Shown one piece after another: positions 19,687 to 28,662 of a stretch of DNA of 64,000 nt. The notes below the pieces were generated by a model. It saw only the letters and a program-made list of their open reading frames with translations, searched no databases and had not been told where the DNA came from. Source of the stretch: Acetobacteraceae bacterium. Lineage in GTDB: Bacteria > Pseudomonadota > Alphaproteobacteria > Acetobacterales > Acetobacteraceae. Position numbers and translations under genes: made by a program. The stretch's first letter is position 1; every line of letters begins with the position of its first letter. Location of the stretch: positions 1-64,000 of the forward strand of contig CANGNF010000022.1 in the NCBI GenBank assembly GCA_947455205.1, in the 5' to 3' direction.

Positions 19687-20319
19687 CTACGCCTTCAACA
19701 GCCGCCGCAGCTTGCGGATCGCGCTGTCCGGCGTGGTCAGCACCGGGCGGCCGGTCGCGGCTTCCACCAGCGGCTTGGCCCGCGCCAGGCTGAACTGCGC
19801 CAGCGCGATCACGTCGCAATCAGCCAGGTCCTTCGCCGCCTCGGCCGCCAGCCGGTCATGCTCGGCGAAGTCGCCGCGGTCCATCGCCGCCAGGGCGCCC
19901 TCGGCCAGCTTGCACTTCACCTCCACGCCGGGCGGAAATTCGGGCGGCATGCTGGTCAGGGTGGGGCCGAAGGTGGCCAGCAGGCCGATCTTCTTCCCCA
20001 TCGCCACGGCTTCCTCGATCATCGCCTCGTTCGGCTTCAGCACCGGCATCGCGCCGCGCTCGGCCGCCACCGCCTCGATGCAGGGCCCGAAGGCCGAGCA
20101 GGTGAACAGGATGGCGTCCGCGCCCGTGCCCACCGCGTAGCGGGACAGGTTGAGGAAGCGGTCGGTCATCACCTGGTCCAGCTGCCCGGTCTTCGCCAGG
20201 TCGGCCGAGAGGCTGTCATCCAGCAGGTTCATCAGCACGGCCTCCGGCCAGGCCGCCTTGAACGCCGCCTCGATCGGCGGCGGCGAATGGCGGAGAGCGT
20301 GGATCAGGGCAATGCGCAT
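19687..20319 (-). CDS. Aspartate/glutamate racemase superfamily protein with one catalytic cysteine
   Basis: 210 residues from ATG 20319. The N-terminal half has MRIALIHALRHSPPPIEAAF and AILFTCSAFGPCIE, where the first catalytic cysteine of the superfamily is expected. The C-terminal half has CDVIALAQFSLARAKPLVE, where true racemases carry a second cysteine in a GCT-like motif; here the equivalent position appears to be QFS. A single-cysteine arrangement is known in arylmalonate decarboxylase and some isomerases. So the call is family-level only. It lies just beyond the 39-bp repeat array and is tail-to-tail with rnhB. Confidence 0.75.
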   Translation of the reverse strand: MRIALIHALRHSPPPIEAAFKAAWPEAVLMNLLDDSLSADLAKTGQLDQVMTDRFLNLSRYAVGTGADAILFTCSAFGPCIEAVAAERGAMPVLKPNEAMIEEAVAMGKKIGLLATFGPTLTSMPPEFPPGVEVKCKLAEGALAAMDRGDFAEHDRLAAEAAKDLADCDVIALAQFSLARAKPLVEAATGRPVLTTPDSAIRKLRRLLKA

Positions 20320-20353
20320 CGGTCGGTCCTCAAGGCGGAAGCAGGCAGCTCGG

Positions 20354-20803
20354 TTACTTGCAGCGGCGCAGCGCGGAGGGAAACTCGGTGCAGCCGGGGA
20401 AGGTGATCTCGTCCTCGCCGCGCCGCTCCACCCGCAGCAGGTTGGGGTTGCTGGCACAGCCGAAGGCGAAGTCGGGCGGCAGGCGCCCCTGGCCCAGCGG
20501 GGCGAAGCGGAACTCCAGCCCGTTCGGCGTCAGCGCCACGGTCTCGATGATCCGCTGGCGCAGCGTCAGGTCCAGCGCGGTGGCGCGCATCACCAGGTCG
20601 CGGGTGAAGATCACGGTGGGGGCGCCGACGCATTCCGGGCCGCTGCCGTCGCCGGGCGGGAACTGCCCGCCGGTCCAACTGCCGAACACCCAGGCATGCG
20701 GCGGCGGGGTACGCGGCCGCTGCGCCAGGGCCGGCGCTGCCAGGGGGGGCAACGCCAAGCCGGGCGCCGCCACCAGGCCACCGAGCAGGAACCTGCGCCG
20801 CAT
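20354..20803 (-). CDS. Exported protein of unknown function
   Basis: 149 residues. N-terminal RRRFLLGGLVAAPGLALPPLAAPALAQ is a twin-arginine-like or Sec signal peptide. The mature part carries four cysteines (in PECVG, FGCAS, FPGCTE and the C-terminal RRCK), so two disulfides are possible in the periplasm. A WVFGSWTGGQFPP opening resembles small alphaproteobacterial secreted proteins of unknown role. It lies 34 bases upstream of the racemase-family gene on the same strand and may be cotranscribed with it. No domain recognised. Confidence 0.65.
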   Translation of the reverse strand: MRRRFLLGGLVAAPGLALPPLAAPALAQRPRTPPPHAWVFGSWTGGQFPPGDGSGPECVGAPTVIFTRDLVMRATALDLTLRQRIIETVALTPNGLEFRFAPLGQGRLPPDFAFGCASNPNLLRVERRGEDEITFPGCTEFPSALRRCK

Positions 20804-21056
20804 GCATCGCCTCCATCACCTGGCGCCTGGGAGTCGCCGGTGGAATCACCGGCGGCGTGGACCAGCCGCTTGAACACCAGGCCGGAGGCTGCCGGACGCT
20901 GCGGTGAGCGCCCGGCCGTCCCCGGCGGGCGCCGTTGTAGCGCCGCAGCGGCCGGGGGGAAATCGGCGAAAGCCACGCGGCGGCGCTGGGCAAGGCGTGA
21001 GTTGCTTCCCCGGCCGGGGCATGCCAAGCCCGGCGCGCAACGAGCGGGCCCTCAGC

Positions 21057-21635
21057 ATGCTGCGAAACCTCTACAACCGCGTCCTCGCCCTGGCCGGCCA
21101 CCCGCGGGCCACCGCCTGGCTGGGCGGGGTCAGCTTTGCCGAAAGCAGCTTCTTCCCGATTCCGCCGGACGCCATGCTGGTGCCGATGTGCCTGGCCCGG
21201 CCGGAGCGCGCGATGCGCTACGCCCTGATCTGCACCATTGCCTCGGTCCTCGGCGGCGTGGTGGGCTATGCCATCGGCTTCTGGCTGTTCGACGCGCTGG
21301 CCATGCCGGTGCTGCGGGCCTACGGCTATGGCGATGCGCTGGCCCGCTTCACCGCCTGGTACGACCAGTGGGGCGTCTGGGTCATCCTGATCAAGGGGCT
21401 GACGCCGATCCCGTACAAGATCGTCACCATCGCCAGCGGCGCGGCGCATTTCGACTTCCTGACCTTCCTGGCCGCCAGCATCGTGACGCGCGGCGCCCGC
21501 TTCTTCCTGCTGGCGCTGCTGCTGCGCCGCTTCGGGGAGCCGATCCGCCACTTCATCGAGACCCGGCTGACCCTGGTGACCAGCGTGGCCGCGGCCGGCA
21601 TCGTCGGCGGCTTCCTGCTGCTGAAGCTGATCTGA
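21057..21635 (+). CDS. YqaA/DedA-type SNARE-associated membrane protein
   Basis: 192 residues from ATG 21057 (an ATG at 21021 in the same frame is possible). Features: WLGGVSFAESSFFPIPPDAMLVPM, the conserved E-x-S-x-x-P-x-P-P-D segment of YqaA proteins, then four to five hydrophobic segments (around ALICTIASVLGGVVGYAIGF, WGVWVILIKGLTPIPYK and FLAASIVTRGARFFLLALLL). The GLTPIPYK motif corresponds to the DedA-family re-entrant region. Inner membrane. DedA relatives flip or transport lipids or ions; function of YqaA members is unsettled. A terminal helix with TSVAAAGIVGGFLLLKLI ends the protein. Confidence 0.85.
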   Translation: MLRNLYNRVLALAGHPRATAWLGGVSFAESSFFPIPPDAMLVPMCLARPERAMRYALICTIASVLGGVVGYAIGFWLFDALAMPVLRAYGYGDALARFTAWYDQWGVWVILIKGLTPIPYKIVTIASGAAHFDFLTFLAASIVTRGARFFLLALLLRRFGEPIRHFIETRLTLVTSVAAAGIVGGFLLLKLI

Positions 21636-21716
21636 CACCGTTTCGGCCGGCGCTTCCCGTGGCGCCGGCCGGGATGTAGCCTCGGGGCTTCATCCACGCC
21701 GCACCACGGGGAATCC

Positions 21717-22694
21717 ATGCCCATCAGGCGCCGCCTTCTCGGCACCGCCCTGCTGGCGGCACCAGGCCTTGCCCGCGCCCAGGGGTTGCCGCGGCTGGGC
21801 GTGCTGATGCTGCCGGCTGAGAGCGACCCCGGCGCCACCCAGCGCCGCGACGCCCTGCTGCGGCGGCTGGCGGCCCTGGGCTGGAAGGATGGCGAGACCA
21901 TCCGCATCACGCTGCGCTGGGCCGGCGCCCAGCCGGGACGGGTCGCCCAGCTGGCGCGGGAGATGGTGGACCTGGCGCCCGACATCATCCTGGCCAATGG
22001 CACCCCGATCATCAGCGCGCTGCGGCCACTGACCCGCAGCATCCCGATCGTCTGCGCGCAGGTGATCGACCCGGTCGGCCTGGGCGTGGCGGAGAGCCTG
22101 GCGCGGCCGGGCGGCAACATGACCGGCTTCACCTTCATCAACCCCAGCCTGATCGCCAAATGGCGCAGCCTGCTGCACGAGGCAGCGCCCGCCCTGCGCC
22201 GCGCCGTGCTGTTCTTCAACCCCGCCTCCAACCCCTGGTACCCCCGCGCCCTGGCCGAACTGGCGCAAGGGCCGCCCAGCCCGGGGCCGGACCTGGTGCT
22301 GGTCGCGGTCCGCAGCACCGAGGAGTTGCTGGCCCGCCTGGCGGAAGCGGCGCGGCAGCCCGCCACCGGGCTGATCACCGGGCCGGAGCAGATCGTGCTC
22401 GGCAGCCAGCGCGACGTGCTGGAAACCGCCCGGGCGCAGCGGCTGCCCGGGGTTTCCGTCTATCCGCAATTCGCCGCCGCGGGCGGGCTGATGTCCTACG
22501 GGCCGGATGTGCCGGACATCTTCCGCAATGCCGCCGGCTATGTGGACCGGATCCTGCGCGGCGCCAGCCCGGCAACGCTGCCGATCCAGCAGCCGGTGCG
22601 CTTCGACTTCACCATCAACCTGGCCACCGCCACCGCGCTGGGCCTGAGCATCCCGCCCAGCCTGCTGGCGGCGGCCGATACGGTGATCGAGTAG
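21717..22694 (+). CDS. ABC transporter substrate-binding protein, ABC_sub_bind (PF04392) family
   Basis: 325 residues with twin-arginine-like signal RRRLLGTALLAAPGLARAQ. Family landmarks: LGVLMLPAESDPGATQRRDALLRRLAALGWKDG, DLAPDIILANGTPIISALRPLTRSIPIV, IDPVGLGVAESLARPGGNMTGF and the C-terminal FDFTINLATATALGLSIPPSLLAAADTVIE. The last segment is diagnostic of this family of exported ligand-binding proteins. No partner permease nearby. Ligand unknown. Confidence 0.92.
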   Translation: MPIRRRLLGTALLAAPGLARAQGLPRLGVLMLPAESDPGATQRRDALLRRLAALGWKDGETIRITLRWAGAQPGRVAQLAREMVDLAPDIILANGTPIISALRPLTRSIPIVCAQVIDPVGLGVAESLARPGGNMTGFTFINPSLIAKWRSLLHEAAPALRRAVLFFNPASNPWYPRALAELAQGPPSPGPDLVLVAVRSTEELLARLAEAARQPATGLITGPEQIVLGSQRDVLETARAQRLPGVSVYPQFAAAGGLMSYGPDVPDIFRNAAGYVDRILRGASPATLPIQQPVRFDFTINLATATALGLSIPPSLLAAADTVIE

Positions 22695-22735
22695 CGGCCG
22701 GAGGCTGTCGTTCGACCGCCGCGCCGGCGATGCCG

Positions 22736-23719
22736 CTACAGATCCACCTTGATGCCGGCGCGCTTGATCAGCCCGTCCCACTTGGCCTGCTCCCGCGCCA
22801 GGATCGCGTCGCCGGCCTCCGGCGTGGTCGCGGTGATGTCGAAGCCGAGTTCGCGCAGCCGGGCCGCCGTCGCGGGGTCCCGTGCCGCGCCCACCGCGGC
22901 GTCGTGCAGCCGGCGCACCGGGCCGTCCGGCGTGGCCTTGGGCAGGCACAGCATGGCCCAGGTGTAGATGTCGTAGTCGGCCAGGCGCGGGTCGCTCTCC
23001 TTCATGCTCGGCACGTCGGGGTAGGCGGGCAGGCGCTCCGGCACCAGCACCGCCAGCAGCCGCAGCGTGCCGGCGCGGATATGCCCGGCGGCGGCGGGCA
23101 GGTCGGCGAACACCGCCTGCACCTGGCCGCCCAGCAGGTCCTGCAGGGCGGGGCTGGAGCCGCGATAGGCCACGTGGGTCATCTTGGTGCCCATGAACAG
23201 GTCGTACATGGCGCCGCCCATGTGCAGCGGCGTGCCGCTGCCGCTGCTGCCGTAGTTCAGGCTGTTGGCCGGGGCATTGGCCACCCAGCGATGGAACTCC
23301 GCCAGGGTCCTGGCCGGCGCATCCGCCCGCACCACCAGCACATAGGGCACGGTCGCCACCAGGCTGGCGACGCGCAGCGTGGCCGCGGGGTCGAAGGGGC
23401 GCGGGTCCATGGTCAGCGGCGCCATCATGAAGCTGATGCTGCCCATCAGCGCGGTGTAGCCATCCGGCCGGGCCTGCACCACGGCGCGGGTGCCGATGAC
23501 GCTGCCGGCGCCGGCGCGGTTCTCCACCACCACGGACTGGCCGAGCAGCTCCGTCATCTTCGGCACCACGATGCGCGAGGCGATGTCCGGCGAGCCGCCG
23601 GGGGCGAAGGGCACGATCATGGTCACGGGGCGGTCGGGGTAGGCGCCCTGGGCCTGGGCGCCGGCCGGCAGCAGGGCGGCGGCGGGCGCGGCCAGAAGGT
23701 GGCGGCGGGAGATGGTCAT
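22736..23719 (-). CDS. Bug/TctC-family solute-binding protein
   Basis: 327 residues from ATG 23719, preceded by CGGAGGA. Signal peptide with RRHLLAAPAAALLPAGAQAQ, mature signature YPDRPVTMIVPFAPGGSPDI, then QSVVVENRAGAGSVIGT, RPDGYTALM, VAYRGSSPALQDLLGG and YPDVPSMKES. Fourth Bug receptor in the window and again orphan. It converges with the ABC_sub_bind gene over 41 bases and is head-to-tail with the M48 protease gene upstream (34-base gap). Confidence 0.92.
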   Translation of the reverse strand: MTISRRHLLAAPAAALLPAGAQAQGAYPDRPVTMIVPFAPGGSPDIASRIVVPKMTELLGQSVVVENRAGAGSVIGTRAVVQARPDGYTALMGSISFMMAPLTMDPRPFDPAATLRVASLVATVPYVLVVRADAPARTLAEFHRWVANAPANSLNYGSSGSGTPLHMGGAMYDLFMGTKMTHVAYRGSSPALQDLLGGQVQAVFADLPAAAGHIRAGTLRLLAVLVPERLPAYPDVPSMKESDPRLADYDIYTWAMLCLPKATPDGPVRRLHDAAVGAARDPATAARLRELGFDITATTPEAGDAILAREQAKWDGLIKRAGIKVDL

Positions 23720-23753
23720 GGCGGTCCTCCGGTTTGGTCGCAGCCTACCGCGT

Positions 23754-24821
23754 TCACCGCCCCAACGGCGATACCCAGGGCGAGGTGGCCGGCGCCCTGG
23801 CCGGCGCCCCCTGCGCGGGATGCGACGGCTGCGCCCAGGGGTTGGGCGCGGCGGGGGCGTCCAGCTGCGGCCCGGCATCGCGCCCGCCGGCATAGCGCAC
23901 CAGCGCGGCGATGCGGGCTTCCAGCGGCGGGTGGGTGGCCAGCAGGTTGCCGCCCAGCGCTTCCGGCGGCGCGTCCAGCAGCATGGCCTGCATCGGCCCG
24001 GGCAGGCCGGGCATCTCCGCATGGCCGGCCACCTTGCGCAGCGCCGAGATCATCGCATCCGGGTCCTGGGTCAGCTCCACGCTGCCGGCATCGGCGGAGA
24101 ATTCCCGCGTGCGCGACAGCGCGAAGCGCAGCCCGATGGACAGCACATAGGCCAGCGCCGCCAGCAGCAGCGCGATGATGATCAGCGCCCCGGCATTGCC
24201 GCGGTCGCGGTCGCGCCGGCCACCGCCCCAGCGCATGCCACGGAACAGCAGTTCCGCCACCATGGAGATGATGCCGGCGAAGACCGCGGCGACCACGGCG
24301 GTGCGGGCATCGCCGTAGCGGATGTGCGACAGCTCGTGCCCCAGCACGGCGGCCAGTTCCCGCTCGTCCAGCGCCTGCAGCAGGCCGCGCGTCACCGTGA
24401 CAGCACCCTTCTTGCGGGAGAGGCCGGAGGCGAAGGCGTTGCGCTCCGGCGTCTCGATGATGGCCAGGCGCGGCATGGTCAGGCCGCGGCTGATGCAGAG
24501 GTTCTCCAGCGTGTTCCACAGCCGGGGTTCCTCGGCGCGGGTCACTTCATGCGCGCCGGAGGCCAGGTCGATGATCTTCTGGTTGGCCAGGAACGCGATG
24601 CCGAACCACACCGCGCTGGCGGCCAGCGCCAAGGGCAGGATGCTGGGCAGCAGTTGCGCCGCCTGGACCAGGCCTTCCTCGATGCTGGCGCCCTGCCCGG
24701 CCACCGCCAGCAGCGCCAGCGCATAGCCGATGACGCAGAGCAGCAGCGGGAAGCCGGCCAGCAGCAGGCCGGTCTTCCAGGCGTTGTTCCAGATGAAGGT
24801 GCGCAGCCCGACAGCCTGCAT
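23754..24821 (-). CDS. M48-family zinc metalloprotease (HtpX-like), membrane bound
   Basis: 355 residues. Two N-terminal hydrophobic segments (LLLAGFPLLLCVIGYALALLA and LLPSILPLALAASAVWFGIAFLA), then zinc motif VLGHELSHIRYGD (HExxH) and downstream Glu in TREFSADAGSVELT. Further hydrophobic segments flank the zinc site (VVAAVFAGIISMVAELLF, ALIIIALLLAALAYVLSIGL). The C-terminal tail is Pro/Ala/Gln rich. Expected to cleave misfolded inner-membrane proteins. It lies 24 bases after the LemA gene, a pairing widespread in bacteria. Confidence 0.92.
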   Translation of the reverse strand: MQAVGLRTFIWNNAWKTGLLLAGFPLLLCVIGYALALLAVAGQGASIEEGLVQAAQLLPSILPLALAASAVWFGIAFLANQKIIDLASGAHEVTRAEEPRLWNTLENLCISRGLTMPRLAIIETPERNAFASGLSRKKGAVTVTRGLLQALDERELAAVLGHELSHIRYGDARTAVVAAVFAGIISMVAELLFRGMRWGGGRRDRDRGNAGALIIIALLLAALAYVLSIGLRFALSRTREFSADAGSVELTQDPDAMISALRKVAGHAEMPGLPGPMQAMLLDAPPEALGGNLLATHPPLEARIAALVRYAGGRDAGPQLDAPAAPNPWAQPSHPAQGAPARAPATSPWVSPLGR

Positions 24822-24845
24822 GCGGCCCTCCCGGCGTCTCGCGGT

Positions 24846-25403
24846 CTAGAACTTCACCTGCGGCGCGGTGTTGATCGCGGCGCGCTCGCTCTCCGGCACC
24901 TCGAAGAAGGTGCGGCTGGTGAAGCCCAGGCTGCCGGCGAAGAACACCGCCGGCACGGACTGGATGGCGGCGTTGTATTCCGCCACCGCGTTGTTGAAGA
25001 AGCGGCGGGCGGCGGCGATCTTGTTCTCGATATCGCTCAGCTCCGCCTGCAGCTGCAGGAAGTTCTGGTTGGCCTTCAGCTCGGGATAGGCCTCGGTCAG
25101 CGCCAGCAGGCGGCCCAGCGCGGCGCCCAGCTGGCCTTCCGCCTGGGCCTGGGCGGCCGGGCCATTGGCGCCCACCGCGGCGTTGCGCGCGGCCACCACG
25201 GCCTCCAGCGTGCCGCGTTCATGCGCGGCGTAGCCCTTCACGGTCTCCACCAGGTTGGGCACCAGGTCGTGCCGCAGCTTCAGCTGCACATCCACGTCCG
25301 ACCAGGCCTGGCCGGTTACCTGCCGCAGCGAGACCAGGCGGTTGTAGACCACCACCAGCCACAACAGCAGCAGTACGACAACGCCGAGGACAACCCAGGC
25401 CAT
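24846..25403 (-). CDS. lemA: LemA-family protein
   Basis: 185 residues. N-terminal single hydrophobic segment (AWVVLGVVVLLLLWLVVVYNRLV), then the LemA core: QAWSDVDVQLKLRHDLVPNLVETVKGYAAHE, ARRFFNNAVAEYNAAIQSVPAVFFA and GFTSRTFFEVPESERAAINTAPQV. This family forms a short periplasmic helical bundle anchored by one membrane helix. Paired with the M48 protease downstream. Function unknown; suggested to organise the protease. The start follows a hydrophilic leader of only a few residues, which fits an uncleaved anchor. Confidence 0.95.
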   Translation of the reverse strand: MAWVVLGVVVLLLLWLVVVYNRLVSLRQVTGQAWSDVDVQLKLRHDLVPNLVETVKGYAAHERGTLEAVVAARNAAVGANGPAAQAQAEGQLGAALGRLLALTEAYPELKANQNFLQLQAELSDIENKIAAARRFFNNAVAEYNAAIQSVPAVFFAGSLGFTSRTFFEVPESERAAINTAPQVKF

Positions 25404-25511
25404 GGCAACGACTCCCCCAGAGGCAGCGCCAGCCTACAACATCATCGGCGCCGGTGGGGCATGCTCCCGCGCTGGTTTGACAGACTGATACAGCCGGCGC
25501 TTGGCGACGCG

Positions 25512-26150
25512 CTACCGGCCGCCGCAGGCCGTCGCCACCACCTCGCACTGCGCCCGGCCGGAACAGGCGGAAAGCGCGGCGCGGCCGGCCGCGGCGGCGT
25601 CCTCGCCCTTGCCGTATTCCACCAGTGTCACCTGGAAGGTGCGGGGGTCCGAGGTCCGCATCAGCCCGGTGACCCGGCCCGCCTGGGCGATGGCCAGGCA
25701 TTCGCCCGGCCCGGCCTCGGCCAGCGGGCGGCAATGCGCGCCGGCACGGGCGGCGCAGGCGCGCTCGGCTTCCATGTGCGCCTGGTTGCGGTCCCGCTGG
25801 CCCTGGCTGGTGCCGGTGGCGCCGTTGGGTGGCGTGGCGGCATAGGCCACCGCCCAGGTGCCGCTGCTGGCGGGCGTGGCCACCGTGGTGCCCAGCGCCC
25901 GGCGCGGCGCGGCGTTGACGCCGCGGGTGAAGTCGCTGCCGGCCTGGCAGCGGATCAGGCAGGCCTGCACCGCCGGCGGATTGGCCGCCAGATCCCGCGC
26001 CGGCGGGTTGCATTGCTGGCGGCAGGCCGGGGTTATCGGCCGGGTCTGCGCCCCGGCGGGCCACGCCATCGGCAGCGCGAGGAGGAGGAACAGCAGGGCC
26101 ACGCCAAGCGAATGCGCGGCGGCCACGGGGCGGGGCGGGGTGCGGGTCAC
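25512..26150 (-). CDS. DUF4189-domain exported protein
   Basis: 212 residues, GTG start at 26150. An N-terminal hydrophobic signal (LGVALLFLLLALPMAWPAGAQ) is followed by a Cys-rich linker (ACRQQCNPPARD, ACLIRCQAG) and a DUF4189-like domain: TWAVAYAATPPN, AHMEAERACAARAGAHCRPL and AALSACSGRAQCEVVATACGG. The repeated Cys pairs predict disulfides in the periplasm. Role unknown. The nearest possible alternative start is inside the signal peptide and is therefore rejected. Confidence 0.7.
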   Translation of the reverse strand: MTRTPPRPVAAAHSLGVALLFLLLALPMAWPAGAQTRPITPACRQQCNPPARDLAANPPAVQACLIRCQAGSDFTRGVNAAPRRALGTTVATPASSGTWAVAYAATPPNGATGTSQGQRDRNQAHMEAERACAARAGAHCRPLAEAGPGECLAIAQAGRVTGLMRTSDPRTFQVTLVEYGKGEDAAAAGRAALSACSGRAQCEVVATACGGR

Positions 26151-26254
26151 GGCGGCAGTCTTGCCGCCAATGCCGCAGAAACGCCAGTCGCGTTACGTCG
26201 CCTGGGTTGCCGACATGTAAGGGTTATTCCACCCCTGCGCGCATTTGGCCGGCG

Positions 26255-27865
26255 CTACAGCGGCAGCGTCGCCACCGCCACGGCGCCGCCATCCGCGCGG
26301 TTCCGCAGCACCACGTCGCCGCCATGGGCGCGCAGGATGTTGCGGGCAATCGGCAGGCCCAGGCCGGCGCCGCCGGTTTCCCGGTTGCGGCTGCCCTCCA
26401 GCCGGCGGAAGGGCTGGAACACGTTCTCCAGCTCGCCCGGCGGCACGCCCGGCCCCTCATCCGCCACTTCCAGCCGCACCGGCTGGCCGTTGCCGGCCGG
26501 CACCAGCTTCAGCCAGGCGGCGCCGCCATAGCCCAGCGCATTGCCCACCAGGTTGGCGATGGCGCGCTTCAGCGCCACCGGCCGGGCCTGCACCACCAAG
26601 CGTTCCGGCCCGGCATAGTCGATCTTCTCGGCCAGGTCGGGGTGGGAGTCGGCGGCGTCGTCCAGCACGGTGCGGCACAGCGCCACCAGGTCCAGCGCCA
26701 CGCTCGGCTCGGCGGCGCTGTCATCCCGCGCGAAGGCCAGGGTGGCGGCGATCATCGCCTCCATCTCCGCCAGGTCGGCCAGCATCTTCCGGCGCTGCTC
26801 GTCGTCGTCCATGAACTCGGCGCGCAGCCGCAGCCGGGTGATTGGCGTCCGCAGGTCATGCCCGATGGCGGCCAGCAACTGGGTGCGGTCGCCGACAAAG
26901 CGGCGGATGCGCGCGGCCATGGTGTTGAAGGCGGCGGCGGCGCGGGCGATCTCGGCCGGCCCGGTCTCCGGCAACGGCGGGGCGTTGACGTCGCGGCCCA
27001 GCCGGTCGGCGGCATCGGCCAGGGCGCGCACCGGCCAGATCAGCCGCCGCACCGCCCACAGCGTCAGGGTCGCGGCGGTCAGGGTCATCACCGCGAAGGC
27101 GATCAGGAAGGTCTCGCTGTGCCAGGGGCGCGGCGGTTCCAGCCGAACCTGCAGGTTCAGCCAGGCGCCATCCGCCAGCCTCAGGGAGGCCGCCCAGTCG
27201 CCCATGCGCGGCGGCCCGGCCCAATCCCCCATGTGGCGCGGGCCACGCTCCCGCCAGCGTTCGCGCGGCGGCAGCATGGGCGACTGCCCCTGCTCCGACC
27301 GCATCATGGGGCCGGCACCGGGGCGCGGCCCCAGGCCATGCTCCTGCCAGCTGGACGGCCCACCGAATTCCGGCAGCGGCGGGGGCGGCAGCAGCAGCGC
27401 CGGTCGGCCGGACGGCCCCAGCGGGCCGACCCGCACCTCACGCGGGCGGAAGCGCTGCGGCCCGGAGCCCTGCAGCCGGTCCAGCCGGAACAGCCGCAGG
27501 ATCGGCGGCGGCGCCGGCGGCGTGTTGGGCGGCACCAGCGCTTCCTCGTCCAGGCTGGCGGTCAGGCCGGGGGGCAGCTCCACATCGGCCAGCAGCTGCG
27601 CCCGGCGCTCCGGCGGGGCCAGCACCACGGTGCTCCACAGCGCGAAGGCGCGGGCGGAGATCTCCCGCGCCTGGGCGAAGCGCTGCAGGTCCAGCCGGTC
27701 CAGCGCATGGATCGTCAGGCCGGCGGCCTGCACCAGGGTCAGCCCCAGCAGCAGCACCAGCGCGGTGCGCCCGGCCAGGCTGCCCGGCCACAGCCAGCAC
27801 AGCGGCGGCGGCAGGCCATGGCGCGCCACCGCCACTTCCGGCTCGGGCCGCGGCAGCGAATCCAC
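26255..27865 (-). CDS. Sensor histidine kinase, EnvZ/OmpR-partner type
   Basis: 536 residues, GTG start at 27865. Order: N-terminal membrane helix (RTALVLLLGLTLVQAAGLTIHAL), a periplasmic region of about 220 residues that is Pro/Arg/Gly rich and contains a Met-rich stretch near GAGPMMRSEQGQSPMLPP, a second membrane helix (FLIAFAVMTLTAATLTLWAVR), HAMP (WPVRALADAADRLGRDV), HisKA with phospho-His in IGHDLRTPITRLRLRAEF, and HATPase_c with NLVGNALGYGG, DEGPGVPP and GGAGLGLPIARNIL. Thirty-three bases after the regulator gene, so a cognate pair. The Met-rich sensor region could bind metal, but that is composition-based. Confidence 0.95.
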   Translation of the reverse strand: MDSLPRPEPEVAVARHGLPPPLCWLWPGSLAGRTALVLLLGLTLVQAAGLTIHALDRLDLQRFAQAREISARAFALWSTVVLAPPERRAQLLADVELPPGLTASLDEEALVPPNTPPAPPPILRLFRLDRLQGSGPQRFRPREVRVGPLGPSGRPALLLPPPPLPEFGGPSSWQEHGLGPRPGAGPMMRSEQGQSPMLPPRERWRERGPRHMGDWAGPPRMGDWAASLRLADGAWLNLQVRLEPPRPWHSETFLIAFAVMTLTAATLTLWAVRRLIWPVRALADAADRLGRDVNAPPLPETGPAEIARAAAAFNTMAARIRRFVGDRTQLLAAIGHDLRTPITRLRLRAEFMDDDEQRRKMLADLAEMEAMIAATLAFARDDSAAEPSVALDLVALCRTVLDDAADSHPDLAEKIDYAGPERLVVQARPVALKRAIANLVGNALGYGGAAWLKLVPAGNGQPVRLEVADEGPGVPPGELENVFQPFRRLEGSRNRETGGAGLGLPIARNILRAHGGDVVLRNRADGGAVAVATLPL

Positions 27866-27898
27866 GGCTCAGGCCCTTCCAAGGCGGGATTGCATCAC

Positions 27899-28621
27899 TC
27901 AGGCCTTCTCGACCGTCGCCGCCAGCACGTAGCCGCCGCCGCGCACGGTCTTGATGAGGGATGGGTTGCGGCCGTCATCCTCCAGCTTGCGCCGCAGGCG
28001 GGAAACGGCGACGTCGATGGCGCGGTCGAACGGCCCGGCCTGGCGGCCGCGCAGCAGGTCCATCAGCATGTCCCGCGTCAGCACGCGGTTGGCGCGCTCC
28101 ACCATCACCTGCAGCAGCTCGTACTCGCCGCCGGTCAGCGGCACCTCCACGCCATCCGGGTTCAGCAGCCGGCGGCGGGACGGCTCCAACAGCCAGCCGC
28201 CGAAGCGGATGACCTTGGCCGGCGGCTCCTTGGCGCCGGGGCCGCCCTCGCCGGAGGCGCGGCGCAGCACGGCGCGGATGCGGGCCAGCAGCTCCCGCGG
28301 GTTGAACGGCTTGCCCAGGTAGTCGTCGGCGCCCAGTTCCAGCCCGACGATGCGGTCGGTCTCCTCCGCCATCGCCGTCAGCATCACGATCGGCGTGTCG
28401 CCCTGGCCGCGGATCCAGCGAGCCAGGTCCAGGCCGCTTTCACCGGGCAGCATCAGGTCCAGCACCACCAGGTGGTAGCGGCCCAGCGGCCAGAGCTTGC
28501 GGGCCTCCTTCGCGTCGCGCGCGGTGGTGACGCGCATGCCCTGGCGTTCCAGGAATTTGGCGAGGAGGTCGCGGATTTCGCGGTCGTCATCCACCACCAG
28601 GATATGCGGCACGGGTTCCAT
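27899..28621 (-). CDS. OmpR/PhoB-family response regulator
   Basis: 240 residues. Receiver domain with acidic pocket ILVVDDDREIRDLL, phosphoacceptor Asp in VVLDLMLPGESGLDL, Thr in IVMLTAMAEE and Lys in DYLGKPFNPREL. C-terminal winged helix with EVPLTGGEYELLQVMVERANRVLTRDMLMDLLRG and AIDVAVSRLRRKLEDDGRNPSLIKTVRGGGYVL. First gene of the two-gene operon. It faces the His-rich exported protein gene across 136 bases, in which a triple GTTSC-type repeat with 5-base spacing is visible. Confidence 0.96.
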   Translation of the reverse strand: MEPVPHILVVDDDREIRDLLAKFLERQGMRVTTARDAKEARKLWPLGRYHLVVLDLMLPGESGLDLARWIRGQGDTPIVMLTAMAEETDRIVGLELGADDYLGKPFNPRELLARIRAVLRRASGEGGPGAKEPPAKVIRFGGWLLEPSRRRLLNPDGVEVPLTGGEYELLQVMVERANRVLTRDMLMDLLRGRQAGPFDRAIDVAVSRLRRKLEDDGRNPSLIKTVRGGGYVLAATVEKA

Positions 28622-28662
28622 GCACCGTTACATAGCGCGTTCCCGGCGCGCTGGGGCGGGCG

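Noticed and set aside
19369-19690. CRISPR array
   Set aside because: Units are directly adjacent without spacers and diverge along their whole length; no cas genes are present.
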